From positions 1 through 23,639 of the forward strand of contig JANPDG010000105.1 of NCBI GenBank assembly GCA_031431335.1: a stretch of DNA of 23,639 bases. Reading direction: 5' to 3'. Positions within the stretch are counted from its first letter, which is position 1. Each line of letters opens with the position of its first letter. Source of the DNA: JAAFIP01 sp031431335. Its GTDB lineage: Bacteria > Pseudomonadota > Gammaproteobacteria > Burkholderiales > Burkholderiaceae_C. The translations under genes and the position numbers were made by a program. Below the pieces are notes generated by a model. The model was not told where the DNA came from. It saw only the letters and a program-made list of their open reading frames with translations, and did no database searches. Below, one piece after another: positions 1 to 8,308 of this stretch.

Positions 1-653
1 AAATTGCGCGATTGCAGCTCGCTTAATGCTTCATTCACCCGCTGACGCGACAGCCCCACCAAATAGGCCAACTCCTGCTGCGTGATGCGCAGAACATCCG
101 TCATGCGCGGATAAAGCACAGGGTTAAATAGCGCCGCAATGCTGGACGCCACGCGCGCATCCGGGTTCGGGTTGCGGTCGCTTTGGCGGGCTGCAATGAA
201 TTGACCCAAGCGCTCGTTAAGCTGGTTCATCACAAAACGGTTAAACCCAATACTGTGGTCCAGCAGCCAGTGGAATGTCTCCACCGGAATACCTGCAATC
301 ACGCTGGGGCGCAAAGCCTGGATGTTGTAGCGGTAGTTCTCTTGCTTGAGCACCGTGCCCTCGCCAAACCAGCCGCCCGGCGGCACGCCGACCAAAGTGA
401 TGCTGCGGCCGTCGGCTGTCTCATTGCTCATTTTTAGCAGCCCGTCAATCAAACCAAACCAATAGGTCACGGGCTTGCCCACCCGGCACACATAATCACC
501 CGACCCCGCGTCGCCCACTTGCAATGCAGCGCAGGCGCGCAAATGCTCTTGCGCACTTAAAAGGCTCAGCCAAGGGATAGCCTGCAGCTCTAGCGCGCTG
601 GGTGAGCGACGACGTTGGTGCAAACTGAGCTCAACCGGTGCGTGTTTTGTCAT
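1..653 (-). CDS. Crp/Fnr-family transcriptional regulator (C-terminus cut by window edge)
   Basis: Reading the minus strand from ATG at 653-651 gives 217 codons that stay open to the left edge, so the gene is partial at its C-terminus. The N-terminal two thirds is a cyclic-nucleotide-binding-type beta-roll (segments such as GLLKMSNETADGRSITL and PPGGWFGEGTVLK). It is followed by a long dimerisation helix (NRFVMNQLNERLGQFI) and a helix-turn-helix beginning ITQQELAYLVGLSRQRVNEA near residues 190-210. Members of this family are cytoplasmic DNA-binding activators or repressors. No FNR-type cysteine cluster is visible at the N-terminus, so oxygen sensing by an Fe-S cluster is unlikely; the ligand is unknown. 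It is divergent from the CoA-ligase/liv operon, which makes that operon a plausible target (inference). Confidence 0.88.
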   Translation of the reverse strand, partial: MTKHAPVELSLHQRRRSPSALELQAIPWLSLLSAQEHLRACAALQVGDAGSGDYVCRVGKPVTYWFGLIDGLLKMSNETADGRSITLVGVPPGGWFGEGTVLKQENYRYNIQALRPSVIAGIPVETFHWLLDHSIGFNRFVMNQLNERLGQFIAARQSDRNPNPDARVASSIAALFNPVLYPRMTDVLRITQQELAYLVGLSRQRVNEALSELQSRN

Positions 654-819
654 ACAAAGTCAATCTTAGACATTAAGACGACAAAAACAAGGGTAATCAC
701 GGGCTAGGGCTAACCCCAAAATGTCGTCCAACAGACATCATAACGTCAAAGTGAGGCATACAGTGCATTTAACCGTATCCCAACAGGCAGATAAAGCACC
801 CAAGAAGGTAAAGACAGCC
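654..819. promoter_or_regulatory. Divergent intergenic region between the Crp/Fnr gene and the ligase-liv operon
   Basis: This 166-base gap must hold promoters for both directions if the genes are transcribed from here. I see no convincing -35/-10 pair and no clear CRP or FNR box. The only symmetry noticed is a widely spaced TTTTGTC (645-651) and GACAAAA (680-686) pair, which is weak. The likely ribosome site AAGAAGGTAA just before 820 supports the start chosen for the ligase. An in-frame ATG at 721 would extend the protein by 33 residues that do not look conserved. Confidence 0.3.
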
Positions 820-2763
820 ATGCAGACTTTCCCCCAGCTATTGTTGCAGCACGCCAGCCAGCGCGGTGCAGCGCCCGCCATGCGCGAGAAGGAATACGGC
901 ATTTGGCAAACCACTAGCTGGCAGATGCTGGCCACGATGGTGGAGCACATGGCTTGCGGCCTGCACCAAGCGGGCTTAAAACGTGGCGAGCACCTGGTGG
1001 TGATTGGGTCTAACCGCCCCCGCCTGTATGCCACCATGCTGGCCGCCCAAGCCTTGGGCGCTATCCCCGTGCCCTTGTACCAAGACGCCGCTGCGGCTGA
1101 GACCGTATTTCCTATCAACAATGCCGAAGTACGCTTTGCCGTGGTGGAAGACCAAGAGCAAGTCGACAAAATGTTGGAAGTGCGTGAGCAATGCCCCCAG
1201 CTAGCGCATATCTATTTTGACAACCCACGCGGCCTACGCAACTACGCTGAAGATGGCCTGGTAGGTATCGACGCGCTGCTCAGCACAGGCCAAGCCTTTG
1301 CCGCTGCCAACCCCAGCTTTTTTAAAGACGCGGTAGCGGGCACCAAAGCCGACGATGTGGCGGCCATGTTTTTTACCAGCGGCACCACCGGCAACCCCAA
1401 AGGCGTGGTGCACACGCACAGCACCTTGCTAGACCGCGCCGCTGCAGGCGCTAAGTTTGACAAGCTCACCAGCAGCGAAGAAGTACTGGCCTACATGCCG
1501 CTGGCCTGGATTGGGCAAAACATTTTCAGTTACGCGCAGTGGCTGGCCTGCGGCTATGTGGTCAACTGCCCTGAAAGTGCAGCCACCTCCACCATCGACC
1601 TCAAAGAAGTGGGCCCGACGTATTATTTTGCGCCACCGCGCGTGTTTGAAGGCTTGCTGACCAGCGTGATGATTCGCATGGAAGATGCAGGCGCGATCAA
1701 ACGCAAAATGTTCAAAACCTTTATGGATGTGGCCAAGCGCGTAGGCCCGGCCAAGATGAATGGCGAGAGCGTAGGCCTGGGCGACAGCATCATGTACGCG
1801 CTGGGTAACCTGTGCGTGTACGGCCCGCTGCGCAACAACCTGGGCTTTAGCCGCGTGCGCGTGGCCTACACCGCAGGTGAGGCCATTGGCCCCGATTTAT
1901 TCACCTTCTACCGCTCGATTGGCATTAACTTAAAGCAGCTGTACGGCAGCACCGAAACCGCCGTGTTTGTGTGCCTGCAGCCCGACAACGCCGCGCGCGC
2001 CGACACCGTGGGCATACCGATTGATGGCGTAGAGATCAAGCTGGCCGATAACGGCGAGATACTGGTCAAAAGCCCTGGCTTGCTCAAAGAGTATTACAAA
2101 AACCCCGAAGCCACGGCCGAGGTAAAAACAGCAGACGGCTGGTACCACACCAGCGACGCAGGCTTTATCGACGCACACGGACACCTGAAAATTATTGATC
2201 GCGTGAAAGACGTAGGCCGCATAGCCGGTGGAGCCAATGACGGAGCGATGTTTGCACCCAAGTATGTTGAGAACAAACTCAAGTTCTTCCCACACATCAA
2301 AGAGGCCGTAGCCTACGGCGATGGCCGCGACCGTGTGGCTGTGATGCTCAACATCGACTTTGACGCTGTAGGCAACTGGTCTGAGCGGCGCAACCTGCCT
2401 TATGCGGGCTACACCGACCTGGCGCAAAAACCCGAGGTGTACCAGCTCATCAAGGAATGCGTAGAAAGCGTCAACGCCGACTTAAGCCGCGACACCATGC
2501 TCGCTGGCAGCCAGATCAGCCGCTTTTTGGTGTTGCACAAAGAGCTGGATGCTGACGATGGCGAACTCACCCGCACCAACAAAGTCCGCCGTGGCTTTAT
2601 TGCAGAAAAATACCAACCCTTGATTGATGGTTTGTACAACGGCGCATCGTCTCAATTTATTGAAACCGTGGTGAAGTTTGAAGACGGCCGCAGTGGCAAG
2701 GTGTCAGCAACTTTGAAGATATCAGACGCGAAGACGTTTACTCCGGTGAAGTTGGCGGCATGA
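820..2763 (+). CDS. AMP-forming acyl/aryl-CoA ligase of the liv-operon-associated type
   Basis: A 647-residue ANL-superfamily adenylate-forming enzyme, which would join a carboxylic acid to CoA with ATP in the cytoplasm. The P-loop FTSGTTGNPKGVVHTH lies near residues 185-200, the A5-like motif QLYGSTETAVF near 375-385, and the hinge region YHTSDAGFIDAHGHLKIIDR near 440-460. A lysine in LTRTNKVRRGF near the C-terminus may be the catalytic one. The length and the FAA1-like (COG1022) layout match ligases that commonly head branched-chain-type ABC operons in betaproteobacteria. The start at 820 is preferred because AAGAAGGTAA precedes it at good spacing; ATG 721 is the alternative. Gene order (ligase, then livGHMKF) suggests it activates the imported acid. 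The substrate cannot be read from the sequence; a fatty or aromatic acid is possible. Confidence 0.85.
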   Translation: MQTFPQLLLQHASQRGAAPAMREKEYGIWQTTSWQMLATMVEHMACGLHQAGLKRGEHLVVIGSNRPRLYATMLAAQALGAIPVPLYQDAAAAETVFPINNAEVRFAVVEDQEQVDKMLEVREQCPQLAHIYFDNPRGLRNYAEDGLVGIDALLSTGQAFAAANPSFFKDAVAGTKADDVAAMFFTSGTTGNPKGVVHTHSTLLDRAAAGAKFDKLTSSEEVLAYMPLAWIGQNIFSYAQWLACGYVVNCPESAATSTIDLKEVGPTYYFAPPRVFEGLLTSVMIRMEDAGAIKRKMFKTFMDVAKRVGPAKMNGESVGLGDSIMYALGNLCVYGPLRNNLGFSRVRVAYTAGEAIGPDLFTFYRSIGINLKQLYGSTETAVFVCLQPDNAARADTVGIPIDGVEIKLADNGEILVKSPGLLKEYYKNPEATAEVKTADGWYHTSDAGFIDAHGHLKIIDRVKDVGRIAGGANDGAMFAPKYVENKLKFFPHIKEAVAYGDGRDRVAVMLNIDFDAVGNWSERRNLPYAGYTDLAQKPEVYQLIKECVESVNADLSRDTMLAGSQISRFLVLHKELDADDGELTRTNKVRRGFIAEKYQPLIDGLYNGASSQFIETVVKFEDGRSGKVSATLKISDAKTFTPVKLAA

Positions 2764-2792
2764 ACTACGCTTTGAATACCGGGTGCGGACAG

Positions 2793-2950
2793 CCGGCCGC
2801 GAAAAACGCGAAAGTTACGCGAAAGACGCTAAAGGGGAGAAAAGAAAAGCAAATTGGGTTTCTAAATCTTTTATGTTTTTTTGGTTTTCATTTCAATTCT
2901 CTTGGTATTTTTCGCGTCCTTCGCGTAACTTTCGCGCCCTTCGCGGCCGG
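2793..2950. repeat. Long imperfect inverted repeat (candidate MITE/REP-like intergenic element)
   Basis: The left arm (2793-2829) and right arm (2914-2950) are 37 bases each and pair at 33 of 37 positions; some of the mismatches become G-U pairs in RNA. Both arms are built from repeated GCGAA/TTCGC units around the shared core GCGAAAGTTACGCGAA. The 84-base spacer is AT-rich and unlike the flanking genes. It fills most of the gap between the CoA ligase and livG. Two short overlapping ORFs here merely translate the arms and are not considered genes. It could be a non-autonomous mobile repeat or an mRNA-level hairpin. Confidence 0.75.
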
Positions 2951-2989
2951 AAACTTCCCCCTCTCTTCATTCAGAGCCGAGAGTAGTCT

Positions 2990-3772
2990 ATGAGCAAAAA
3001 AATCGGTGACGTCATCTTGGATGTCAAAAACATCTCCCTGCGATTCGGCGGCGTGAAAGCCTTGACGGATATCAGCTTCAACGTACGCGAGCATGAGATT
3101 CGCGCCATTATTGGGCCTAACGGCGCAGGCAAGTCGTCGATGCTCAACTGCATCAACGGTGTCTACCAGCCGCAAGAGGGCAGCATCACTTTTAAAGGCC
3201 AGACCTTCAAGCACATGAACAGCCACCAAGTGGCCACCATGGGCGTGGCGCGCACGTTCCAAAACTTGGCTTTATTCAAAGGCATGAGCGTGCTGGACAA
3301 CATCATGTCGGGGCGCAACCTCAAGATTAAAAGCAATCTACTGTGGCAGGCGCTGCGCATTGGCCCTGCCGAGCGTGAAGAGATCAAGCACCGCGAATAT
3401 GTCGAATCGATCATTGACTTTTTAGAAATTCAAGCCTTTCGCAAGACACCCGTGGGCCAGCTGCCCTACGGCCTGCAAAAGCGTGTGGACTTGGGCCGCG
3501 CACTGGCCATGGAACCGCAAGTGCTGCTGCTAGACGAACCGATGGCAGGTATGAACCTAGAAGAAAAGCAGGACATGTGCCGCTTTGTGTTGGATGTGAA
3601 CGACGAGTTTGGCACCACCGTGGTGTTGATCGAGCATGACATGAGTGTGGTGATGGACATCTCTGACCGCGTGGTGGTGCTGGACTACGGCAAGATCATT
3701 GGCGATGGCGCACCTGCAGAGGTGCGCAACAATCCTGAAGTTATTAAAGCCTACCTTGGCACATCGCATTAA
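2990..3772 (+). CDS. livG: Branched-chain-type ABC transporter ATP-binding protein LivG
   Basis: A 260-residue ATPase that would sit on the cytoplasmic face of the importer and drive transport with LivF. Walker A is GPNGAGKSS at residues 42-50. The signature region is LPYGLQKRVDLGRALAM, with LPYGLQ replacing LSGGQ as is usual in LivG proteins. Walker B is VLLLDEPMAGM, and the switch histidine is in LIEHDMSVVM. Length is normal for the family. The Shine-Dalgarno is weak (GAGAG about 8 bases upstream). It stands 12 bases before livH and follows a long inverted repeat that separates it from the ligase. The cargo is probably an aromatic or other organic acid rather than an amino acid, judged from the neighbouring CoA ligases (inference). 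Confidence 0.93.
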   Translation: MSKKIGDVILDVKNISLRFGGVKALTDISFNVREHEIRAIIGPNGAGKSSMLNCINGVYQPQEGSITFKGQTFKHMNSHQVATMGVARTFQNLALFKGMSVLDNIMSGRNLKIKSNLLWQALRIGPAEREEIKHREYVESIIDFLEIQAFRKTPVGQLPYGLQKRVDLGRALAMEPQVLLLDEPMAGMNLEEKQDMCRFVLDVNDEFGTTVVLIEHDMSVVMDISDRVVVLDYGKIIGDGAPAEVRNNPEVIKAYLGTSH

Positions 3773-3784
3773 AGGCACAACATC

Positions 3785-4714
3785 ATGGGATTCTTTCTAG
3801 AAACATTATTGGGCGGCCTGATGGCGGGCATGCTGTATTCGCTGGTGGCTTTGGGCTTTGTGTTGATTTTCAAAGCCTCAGGCGTGTTTAACTTTGCACA
3901 AGGCGCGATGGTGCTGTTTGCGGCACTGGCGATGGCGCGGTTTGCTGAGTGGATACCTCAGTGGACAGGCATTGACAACAAAATTTTGGCTAACGTAGCG
4001 GCCTTTGCCATTGCCGCAGTCATCATGTTTGTGGTGGCTTGGGTGATTGAACGCTTGGTGCTGCGCCACTTGGTCAACCAGGAAGGTGCAACGCTGCTGA
4101 TGGCAACCCTGGGTATTACTTACTTTTTAGATGGCCTGGGCCAAACCATTTTTGGCAGCGACATTTACAAGATCGACATTGGCATGCCCAAAGAGCCCAT
4201 CATGGCGTTCGAGAACATGTTCCAGGGCGGTATTTTGATCAACAAAGAAGACTTGATCGCCGCAGTGATTGCTGCGGCTCTGGTGGCCTTGCTCACCCTG
4301 TTCTTCCAAAAAACCTCTACGGGTCGCGCTCTGCGTGCCGTAGCCGACGACCACCAAGCTGCGCAGTCGATTGGCATTCCGCTCAACCGCATTTGGGTGA
4401 TTGTGTGGTGCGTGGCAGGCATTGTGGCGCTGGTCGCCGGCATGATTTGGGGCAGCAAGCTGGGCGTGCAGTTCTCGCTGACCACTGTGGCGCTGCGCGC
4501 ACTGCCTGTGGTGATTTTAGGTGGCCTGACCTCGGTACCCGGCGCCATTGTGGGCGGGCTGATCATTGGCGTAGGTGAAAAACTCTCAGAGGTGTACTTG
4601 GGCCCTTACGTGGGCGGCGGTATAGAGATTTGGTTTGCCTATGTATTGGCATTGGTGTTTTTGCTATTCAGACCGCAGGGTTTGTTTGGCGAAAAGATCA
4701 TTGACCGCGTATGA
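3785..4714 (+). CDS. livH: Branched-chain-type ABC transporter permease LivH
   Basis: A 309-residue polytopic inner-membrane protein with about eight hydrophobic segments, starting MGFFLETLLGGLMAGMLYSL. The cytoplasmic coupling segment GRALRAVADDHQAAQSIGIP (around residues 182-201) and the conserved GGLTSVPGAIVGGLIIGVGE near residue 250 are typical of LivH. It pairs with LivM to form the channel. It lies 12 bases after livG and is followed by 123 bases with stable stem-loops before livM. Nothing looks truncated. Confidence 0.92.
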   Translation: MGFFLETLLGGLMAGMLYSLVALGFVLIFKASGVFNFAQGAMVLFAALAMARFAEWIPQWTGIDNKILANVAAFAIAAVIMFVVAWVIERLVLRHLVNQEGATLLMATLGITYFLDGLGQTIFGSDIYKIDIGMPKEPIMAFENMFQGGILINKEDLIAAVIAAALVALLTLFFQKTSTGRALRAVADDHQAAQSIGIPLNRIWVIVWCVAGIVALVAGMIWGSKLGVQFSLTTVALRALPVVILGGLTSVPGAIVGGLIIGVGEKLSEVYLGPYVGGGIEIWFAYVLALVFLLFRPQGLFGEKIIDRV

Positions 4715-4737
4715 AATACGCGATCAAACCCGCAGGG

Positions 4738-4797
4738 CTTTCGCTGCTTGCAGCGAAAGATGATCTTTCAGTGGAGACTAACTTGTGTCGCAAGTTA
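4738..4797 (+). other. Tandem stem-loops between livH and livM
   Basis: The first hairpin has the perfect 9-bp stem CTTTCGCTG (4738-4746) / CAGCGAAAG (4751-4759) with loop CTTG. The second has TAACTTG (4779-4785) / CAAGTTA (4791-4797) with a 5-base loop. Between them GAAAGAT (4755-4761) could instead pair with ATCTTTC (4763-4769), which would compete with the first hairpin. No U-run follows, so these are not simple terminators. An mRNA processing or stability role within the operon is possible. Confidence 0.6.
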
Positions 4798-4837
4798 AGT
4801 GAAGCGGGTCGTAACTAAAAGATTATTGAGAAAAATT

Positions 4838-5914
4838 ATGTTCTACAGAGAAAACGGCCAATTTAAAACCAGCTACCGTGCTGACCAGCAGATCTTTCCG
4901 ATCACGCAAGACCGTATTGCGCTCGGCTTGATTTTGGCAGTGGCATTTATTCTGGTGCCTCTGCTGGCATCCGAATATATCTTCAAGGCGATTTTTATCC
5001 CCTTCTTGATTTTGTCACTGGCTGCCATCGGCGTGAATATTTTGGTGGGTTACTGCGGGCAAATTTCGTTAGGCTCAGGCGCGTTCATGGCCGTGGGCGC
5101 TTATGCGGCTTACAACACCTTTGTACGCATTGAAGGCATGCCAGTCATTGTGGCGCTGCTCACAGGCGGATTTTTTGCCACGCTGGTCGGTATCTTCTTT
5201 GGCATTCCGAGCCTGCGGGTGCGCGGGCTGTATTTGGCGATTGCTACGCTGGCGGCGCAGTTCTTTTGTGACTGGGCGTTTTTGCGCATCAAATGGTTTA
5301 CCAACAATACCGCGTCGGGTTCGGTGTCGATTTCCAACATGGAAGTGTTTGGTATTTCGATCAACACACCGTTGGAAAAATACTTGTTCTGCTTAAGCTT
5401 TTTGGTAGTCTTTGCCTTACTGGCTAAAAACCTGGTGCGCGGCGCTATTGGCCGTGAGTGGATGGCCATTCGCGATATGGACGTAGCGGCGGCGGTGATT
5501 GGCATTCGCCCCATGTACGCCAAGCTGTCGGCGTTTGCCGTTAGCAGCTTCATCATTGGCGTGGCTGGCGGCTTGTGGGGCTTTGTGCACTTAGGCTCGT
5601 GGGAGCCAGCAGCTTTCTCGGTAGACCGCTCGTTTCAGTTGTTGTTCATGGTAATCATCGGCGGCATGGGCTCGATCATGGGCAGCTTCTTTGGTGCGGC
5701 ATTTATTGTGGTCTTGCCGATCTTCTTGAACCAGTTTTTACCGCTCTTGGGCTCCCTCTTCGGTGTGCAAATTTCTACCGCTGCGGTGTCACACACCGAG
5801 TTCATGGTGTTTGGTGCGCTGATTGTGTGGTTTTTGATTGTCGAGCCGCACGGCCTGGCCAAGCTGTGGAGCGTGGCCAAGCAAAAGTTGCGGATTTGGC
5901 CGTTCCCGCATTGA
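4838..5914 (+). CDS. livM: Branched-chain-type ABC transporter permease LivM
   Basis: A 358-residue inner-membrane permease. The start at 4838 gives MFYRENGQFKTSYRADQQIF, a soluble N-terminus typical of LivM proteins in this operon type; a GTG at 4799 would add 13 unlikely residues. Hydrophobic segments begin at about residue 27. Family features are the LVGYCGQISLGSGAFMAVGA segment near residues 68-87, the coupling loop GREWMAIRDMDVAAAVIGI near 205-225, and GGMGSIMGSFFGAAFIVVLP near 275. It partners LivH. The ribosome site is weak (GAG about 8 bases upstream), so translation may depend on readthrough coupling or on the upstream hairpins (inference). Confidence 0.92.
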   Translation: MFYRENGQFKTSYRADQQIFPITQDRIALGLILAVAFILVPLLASEYIFKAIFIPFLILSLAAIGVNILVGYCGQISLGSGAFMAVGAYAAYNTFVRIEGMPVIVALLTGGFFATLVGIFFGIPSLRVRGLYLAIATLAAQFFCDWAFLRIKWFTNNTASGSVSISNMEVFGISINTPLEKYLFCLSFLVVFALLAKNLVRGAIGREWMAIRDMDVAAAVIGIRPMYAKLSAFAVSSFIIGVAGGLWGFVHLGSWEPAAFSVDRSFQLLFMVIIGGMGSIMGSFFGAAFIVVLPIFLNQFLPLLGSLFGVQISTAAVSHTEFMVFGALIVWFLIVEPHGLAKLWSVAKQKLRIWPFPH

Positions 5915-6025
5915 ACAGTTTTAAAAATTTGCAGTGTGAGATGCTCGCAAACACTGACTTCAAGGATAGATATTCGAGCGTTGTGTTAAGTGGTTTTAGT
6001 GTGTTTATTTTTTAGGAGTGAGACT

Positions 6026-7357
6026 ATGAAAGTTCGTCAATTAGCCCTGGCGGCCACCGTGGTGGCTGCAGGTCTGGCCTCTGTGGCCACCAATGCTCTG
6101 GCCCAGGCCAAAGAGCAGTTCTTCCCCGTGCTGGTGTACCGCACAGGGGCTTATGCACCTAACGGCGTGCCGTTTGCTAACGGCTACGTGGACTACCTCA
6201 AGTTAGTCAACGCCAAGGGCGGCATTAACGGCGTGAAGCTCAGTTTTGAAGAGTGCGAAACCGGCTACGCCACCGACCGCGGTGTAGAGTGCTACGAGCG
6301 CCTGAAAGGCAAAAACGGCGGCGCCACAGTGTTCCAGCCTTTGTCTACCGGCATTACGTTTGCACTGACCGAAAAAGCCCCAGCTGACAAAATCCCGTTG
6401 ATCACTGCAGGCTACGGCCGCAGCGAGTCGGCTGATGGCGGCGTGTTCAAATGGAACTTCCCATTGGCTGGCACTTACTGGGTAGCAGCTGACACCTTGA
6501 TCCAGCATATTGCCAAAAAAGAAGGCGGCTACGACAAGCTCAAAGGCAAGAAAATCACTTTGATTTACCACGACTCACCGTTTGGTAAAGAGCCGATTCC
6601 TTTGCTGCAAGAGCGCGCCAAAATGCACGGCTTTGACCTGAGTCTGCTGCCGGTAACGCACCCTGGTGTCGAGCAAAAAGCCACTTGGCTGCAGATTCGC
6701 CAAAACAAGCCTGACTATGTGCTCAACTGGGGCTGGGGCATCATGAACTCTACGGCCTTGAAAGAAGCGCAAGCCACTGGCTACCCACGCGACAAAATGT
6801 ACGGCGTGTGGTGGGCAGGTGCTGAGCCCGATGTGAAAGACGTAGGCGAAGGCGCTAAGGGCTACAACGCCGTCATGATGCAGCACGGCGCTGAGCAAGC
6901 TGCCGCAGTGTCTAAAGAAGTGCTGGAAAAAGTGCACGGCAAAGGCCAAGGCACCGGTCCTAAAGAAGAAGTCGGCCAAGTGCTGTACATGCGCGGCATG
7001 ATGAGTGCGATGTTTGCCGTAGAAGGCGTGCGTGCTTCGCAAGAGCGCTTTGGCAAAGGCAAGGTCATGACCGGCGAACAAGCGCGCTGGGGCTACGAGA
7101 ACTTGAACCTCACCCAAGCCAAGCTCGATGCATTGGGCTTTAAAGGCGTGATGCGCCCACTGTCAACCAGCTGCAAAGACCACATGGGCGCAGCCTGGGC
7201 GCGCGTGCACACATGGGACGGTACCAAGTTCAATTGGACCTCTGATTGGCTGCAAGGCGATACCCAGATCATCAACCCGATGGTCAAGGCTGCTGCTGAC
7301 AAATATGCCGCTGAGAAAAAGCTGACCCGCCGTGATGGCGCAGACTGCCAGTCTTAA
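6026..7357 (+). CDS. livK: Periplasmic substrate-binding protein of the branched-chain-type ABC transporter
   Basis: A 443-residue type-1 periplasmic binding protein (Peripla_BP_6 family). A Sec signal peptide MKVRQLALAATVV...TNALAQA ends near residue 26. AGGAG at 6014-6018 lies 7 bases before ATG 6026, which fixes the start against an upstream in-frame alternative at 5990. The mature part begins KEQFFPVLVYRTGAYAPNG and contains the FEECETGYATDRGVECYERL segment common in the subgroup next to FAA1-like ligases. It captures the cargo in the periplasm for LivHM-GF. At 443 residues it is longer than classic LivK (about 370), as expected for this subgroup. The ligand is unknown; an aromatic acid fits the neighbourhood but is not shown by sequence. 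Confidence 0.9.
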   Translation: MKVRQLALAATVVAAGLASVATNALAQAKEQFFPVLVYRTGAYAPNGVPFANGYVDYLKLVNAKGGINGVKLSFEECETGYATDRGVECYERLKGKNGGATVFQPLSTGITFALTEKAPADKIPLITAGYGRSESADGGVFKWNFPLAGTYWVAADTLIQHIAKKEGGYDKLKGKKITLIYHDSPFGKEPIPLLQERAKMHGFDLSLLPVTHPGVEQKATWLQIRQNKPDYVLNWGWGIMNSTALKEAQATGYPRDKMYGVWWAGAEPDVKDVGEGAKGYNAVMMQHGAEQAAAVSKEVLEKVHGKGQGTGPKEEVGQVLYMRGMMSAMFAVEGVRASQERFGKGKVMTGEQARWGYENLNLTQAKLDALGFKGVMRPLSTSCKDHMGAAWARVHTWDGTKFNWTSDWLQGDTQIINPMVKAAADKYAAEKKLTRRDGADCQS

Positions 7358-7376
7358 TTTTTTAAGTACTTGATCG

Positions 7377-7434
7377 CTAGCGGCTCCTCGGAGCTGCTAG
7401 TTCAAAGCACACTCTTTTTGTGCTTTGAACTAGC
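7377..7434 (+). other. Two overlapping stem-loops between livK and livF
   Basis: Hairpin A pairs CTAGCGGCTC (7377-7386) with GAGCTGCTAG (7391-7400) around loop CTCG: 10 bp including one G-U. Hairpin B pairs GCTAGTTCAAAGCACA (7396-7411) with TGTGCTTTGAACTAGC (7419-7434), a perfect 16-bp stem with a 7-base loop. The two share GCTAG at 7396-7400, so they are mutually exclusive. No U-run follows. The position directly after the binding-protein gene resembles elements that stabilise binding-protein mRNA or attenuate downstream expression. Confidence 0.7.
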
Positions 7435-7443
7435 AAAGAGCAG

Positions 7444-8286
7444 ATGATGGAAACACCCCCTTCTACCCCTACCAAAAGCCCCAATATCGTCTTGAATGTC
7501 AATGGCATTGAAGTGATCTATAACCATGTGATTTTGGTACTGAAAGGGGTATCACTGCAAGTACCCGAACGCGGTATTGTCGCCATCTTGGGTGGCAACG
7601 GCGCAGGCAAAACCACCACGCTGCGCGCGGTGAGCAACTTGCTGTCGGGCGAGCGCGGCGCAGTCACCAAAGGCAGCATCGAGCTGCGCGGTGAGCGCAT
7701 TGAAAACCTAAGCCCCGCTGATTTGGTGCAACGCGGCGTGGTGCAGGTGATGGAAGGCCGCCATTGCTTTGCCCACCTGACCATTGAAGAAAACCTGATG
7801 ACTGGTGCCTACACCGTCAAAAGTAAAGCGCAAATTGCAGCTAACTTAGAGAAGGTGTACAACTACTTTCCACGTCTCAAAACCCGCCGCACCAGCCAAG
7901 CCGCCTACACATCCGGCGGTGAGCAGCAAATGTGCGCCATTGGCCGCGCGCTGATGGCCAACCCCAGCATGGTGTTGCTGGATGAGCCGTCTATGGGCTT
8001 GGCCCCGCAAATCGTGGAAGAAGTATTTGAAATCGTCAAAGACCTCAACGTCAAAGAAGGCGTGACCTTTTTACTGGCCGAGCAAAACACCAATATGGCC
8101 CTGCGCTACGCCGACTACGGCTACATCATGGAGAGCGGCCGCATTGTGATGGACGGCCCCGCCAAAGAGCTGGCCACCAACGTAGATGTGAAAGAGTTTT
8201 ATCTGGGCACCGGCGGTGGTAATGGTGAGAAGAAAAGTTTTAAAGACGTCAAAAGCTACAAGCGCCGCAAACGCTGGTTGGCTTAA
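7444..8286 (+). CDS. livF: Branched-chain-type ABC transporter ATP-binding protein LivF
   Basis: A 280-residue ATPase, the second nucleotide-binding subunit of the importer. Walker A is GGNGAGKTT at residues 50-58, the signature is YTSGGEQQMCAIGRALM, Walker B is MVLLDEPSMGLAP, and the switch region is FLLAEQNTNMALRYAD. It is longer than classic LivF (about 235 residues) because of an N-terminal extension (METPPSTPTKSPN) and a basic C-terminal tail (FKDVKSYKRRKRWLA). This longer form is usual in ligase-associated operons. Two adjacent ATGs (7444 and 7447) could both serve as start, with purine-rich AAAGAG just upstream. It closes the transporter part of the operon, and the gap behind it is almost wholly repeat copy 1. 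Confidence 0.92.
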   Translation: MMETPPSTPTKSPNIVLNVNGIEVIYNHVILVLKGVSLQVPERGIVAILGGNGAGKTTTLRAVSNLLSGERGAVTKGSIELRGERIENLSPADLVQRGVVQVMEGRHCFAHLTIEENLMTGAYTVKSKAQIAANLEKVYNYFPRLKTRRTSQAAYTSGGEQQMCAIGRALMANPSMVLLDEPSMGLAPQIVEEVFEIVKDLNVKEGVTFLLAEQNTNMALRYADYGYIMESGRIVMDGPAKELATNVDVKEFYLGTGGGNGEKKSFKDVKSYKRRKRWLA

Positions 8287-8308
8287 GGAAATAGATTTAA
8301 CTAGAAAA

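Noticed and set aside
645..686. Widely spaced TTTTGTC / GACAAAA symmetry upstream of the ligase operon as a Crp/Fnr box
   Set aside because: The 28-base spacing and the overlap with the regulator's own start codon do not match CRP or FNR sites; probably chance.
721..819. N-terminal extension of the first CoA ligase from ATG 721
   Set aside because: The extra 33 residues look unlike the family, and a good ribosome site precedes ATG 820, whose product starts like typical ligases of this group.
2760..2993. Two short plus-strand open frames after the ligase, one with ATG overlapping the ligase stop
   Set aside because: They simply translate both arms and the spacer of the long inverted repeat; the products are basic at one end and hydrophobic at the other, with no family resemblance.
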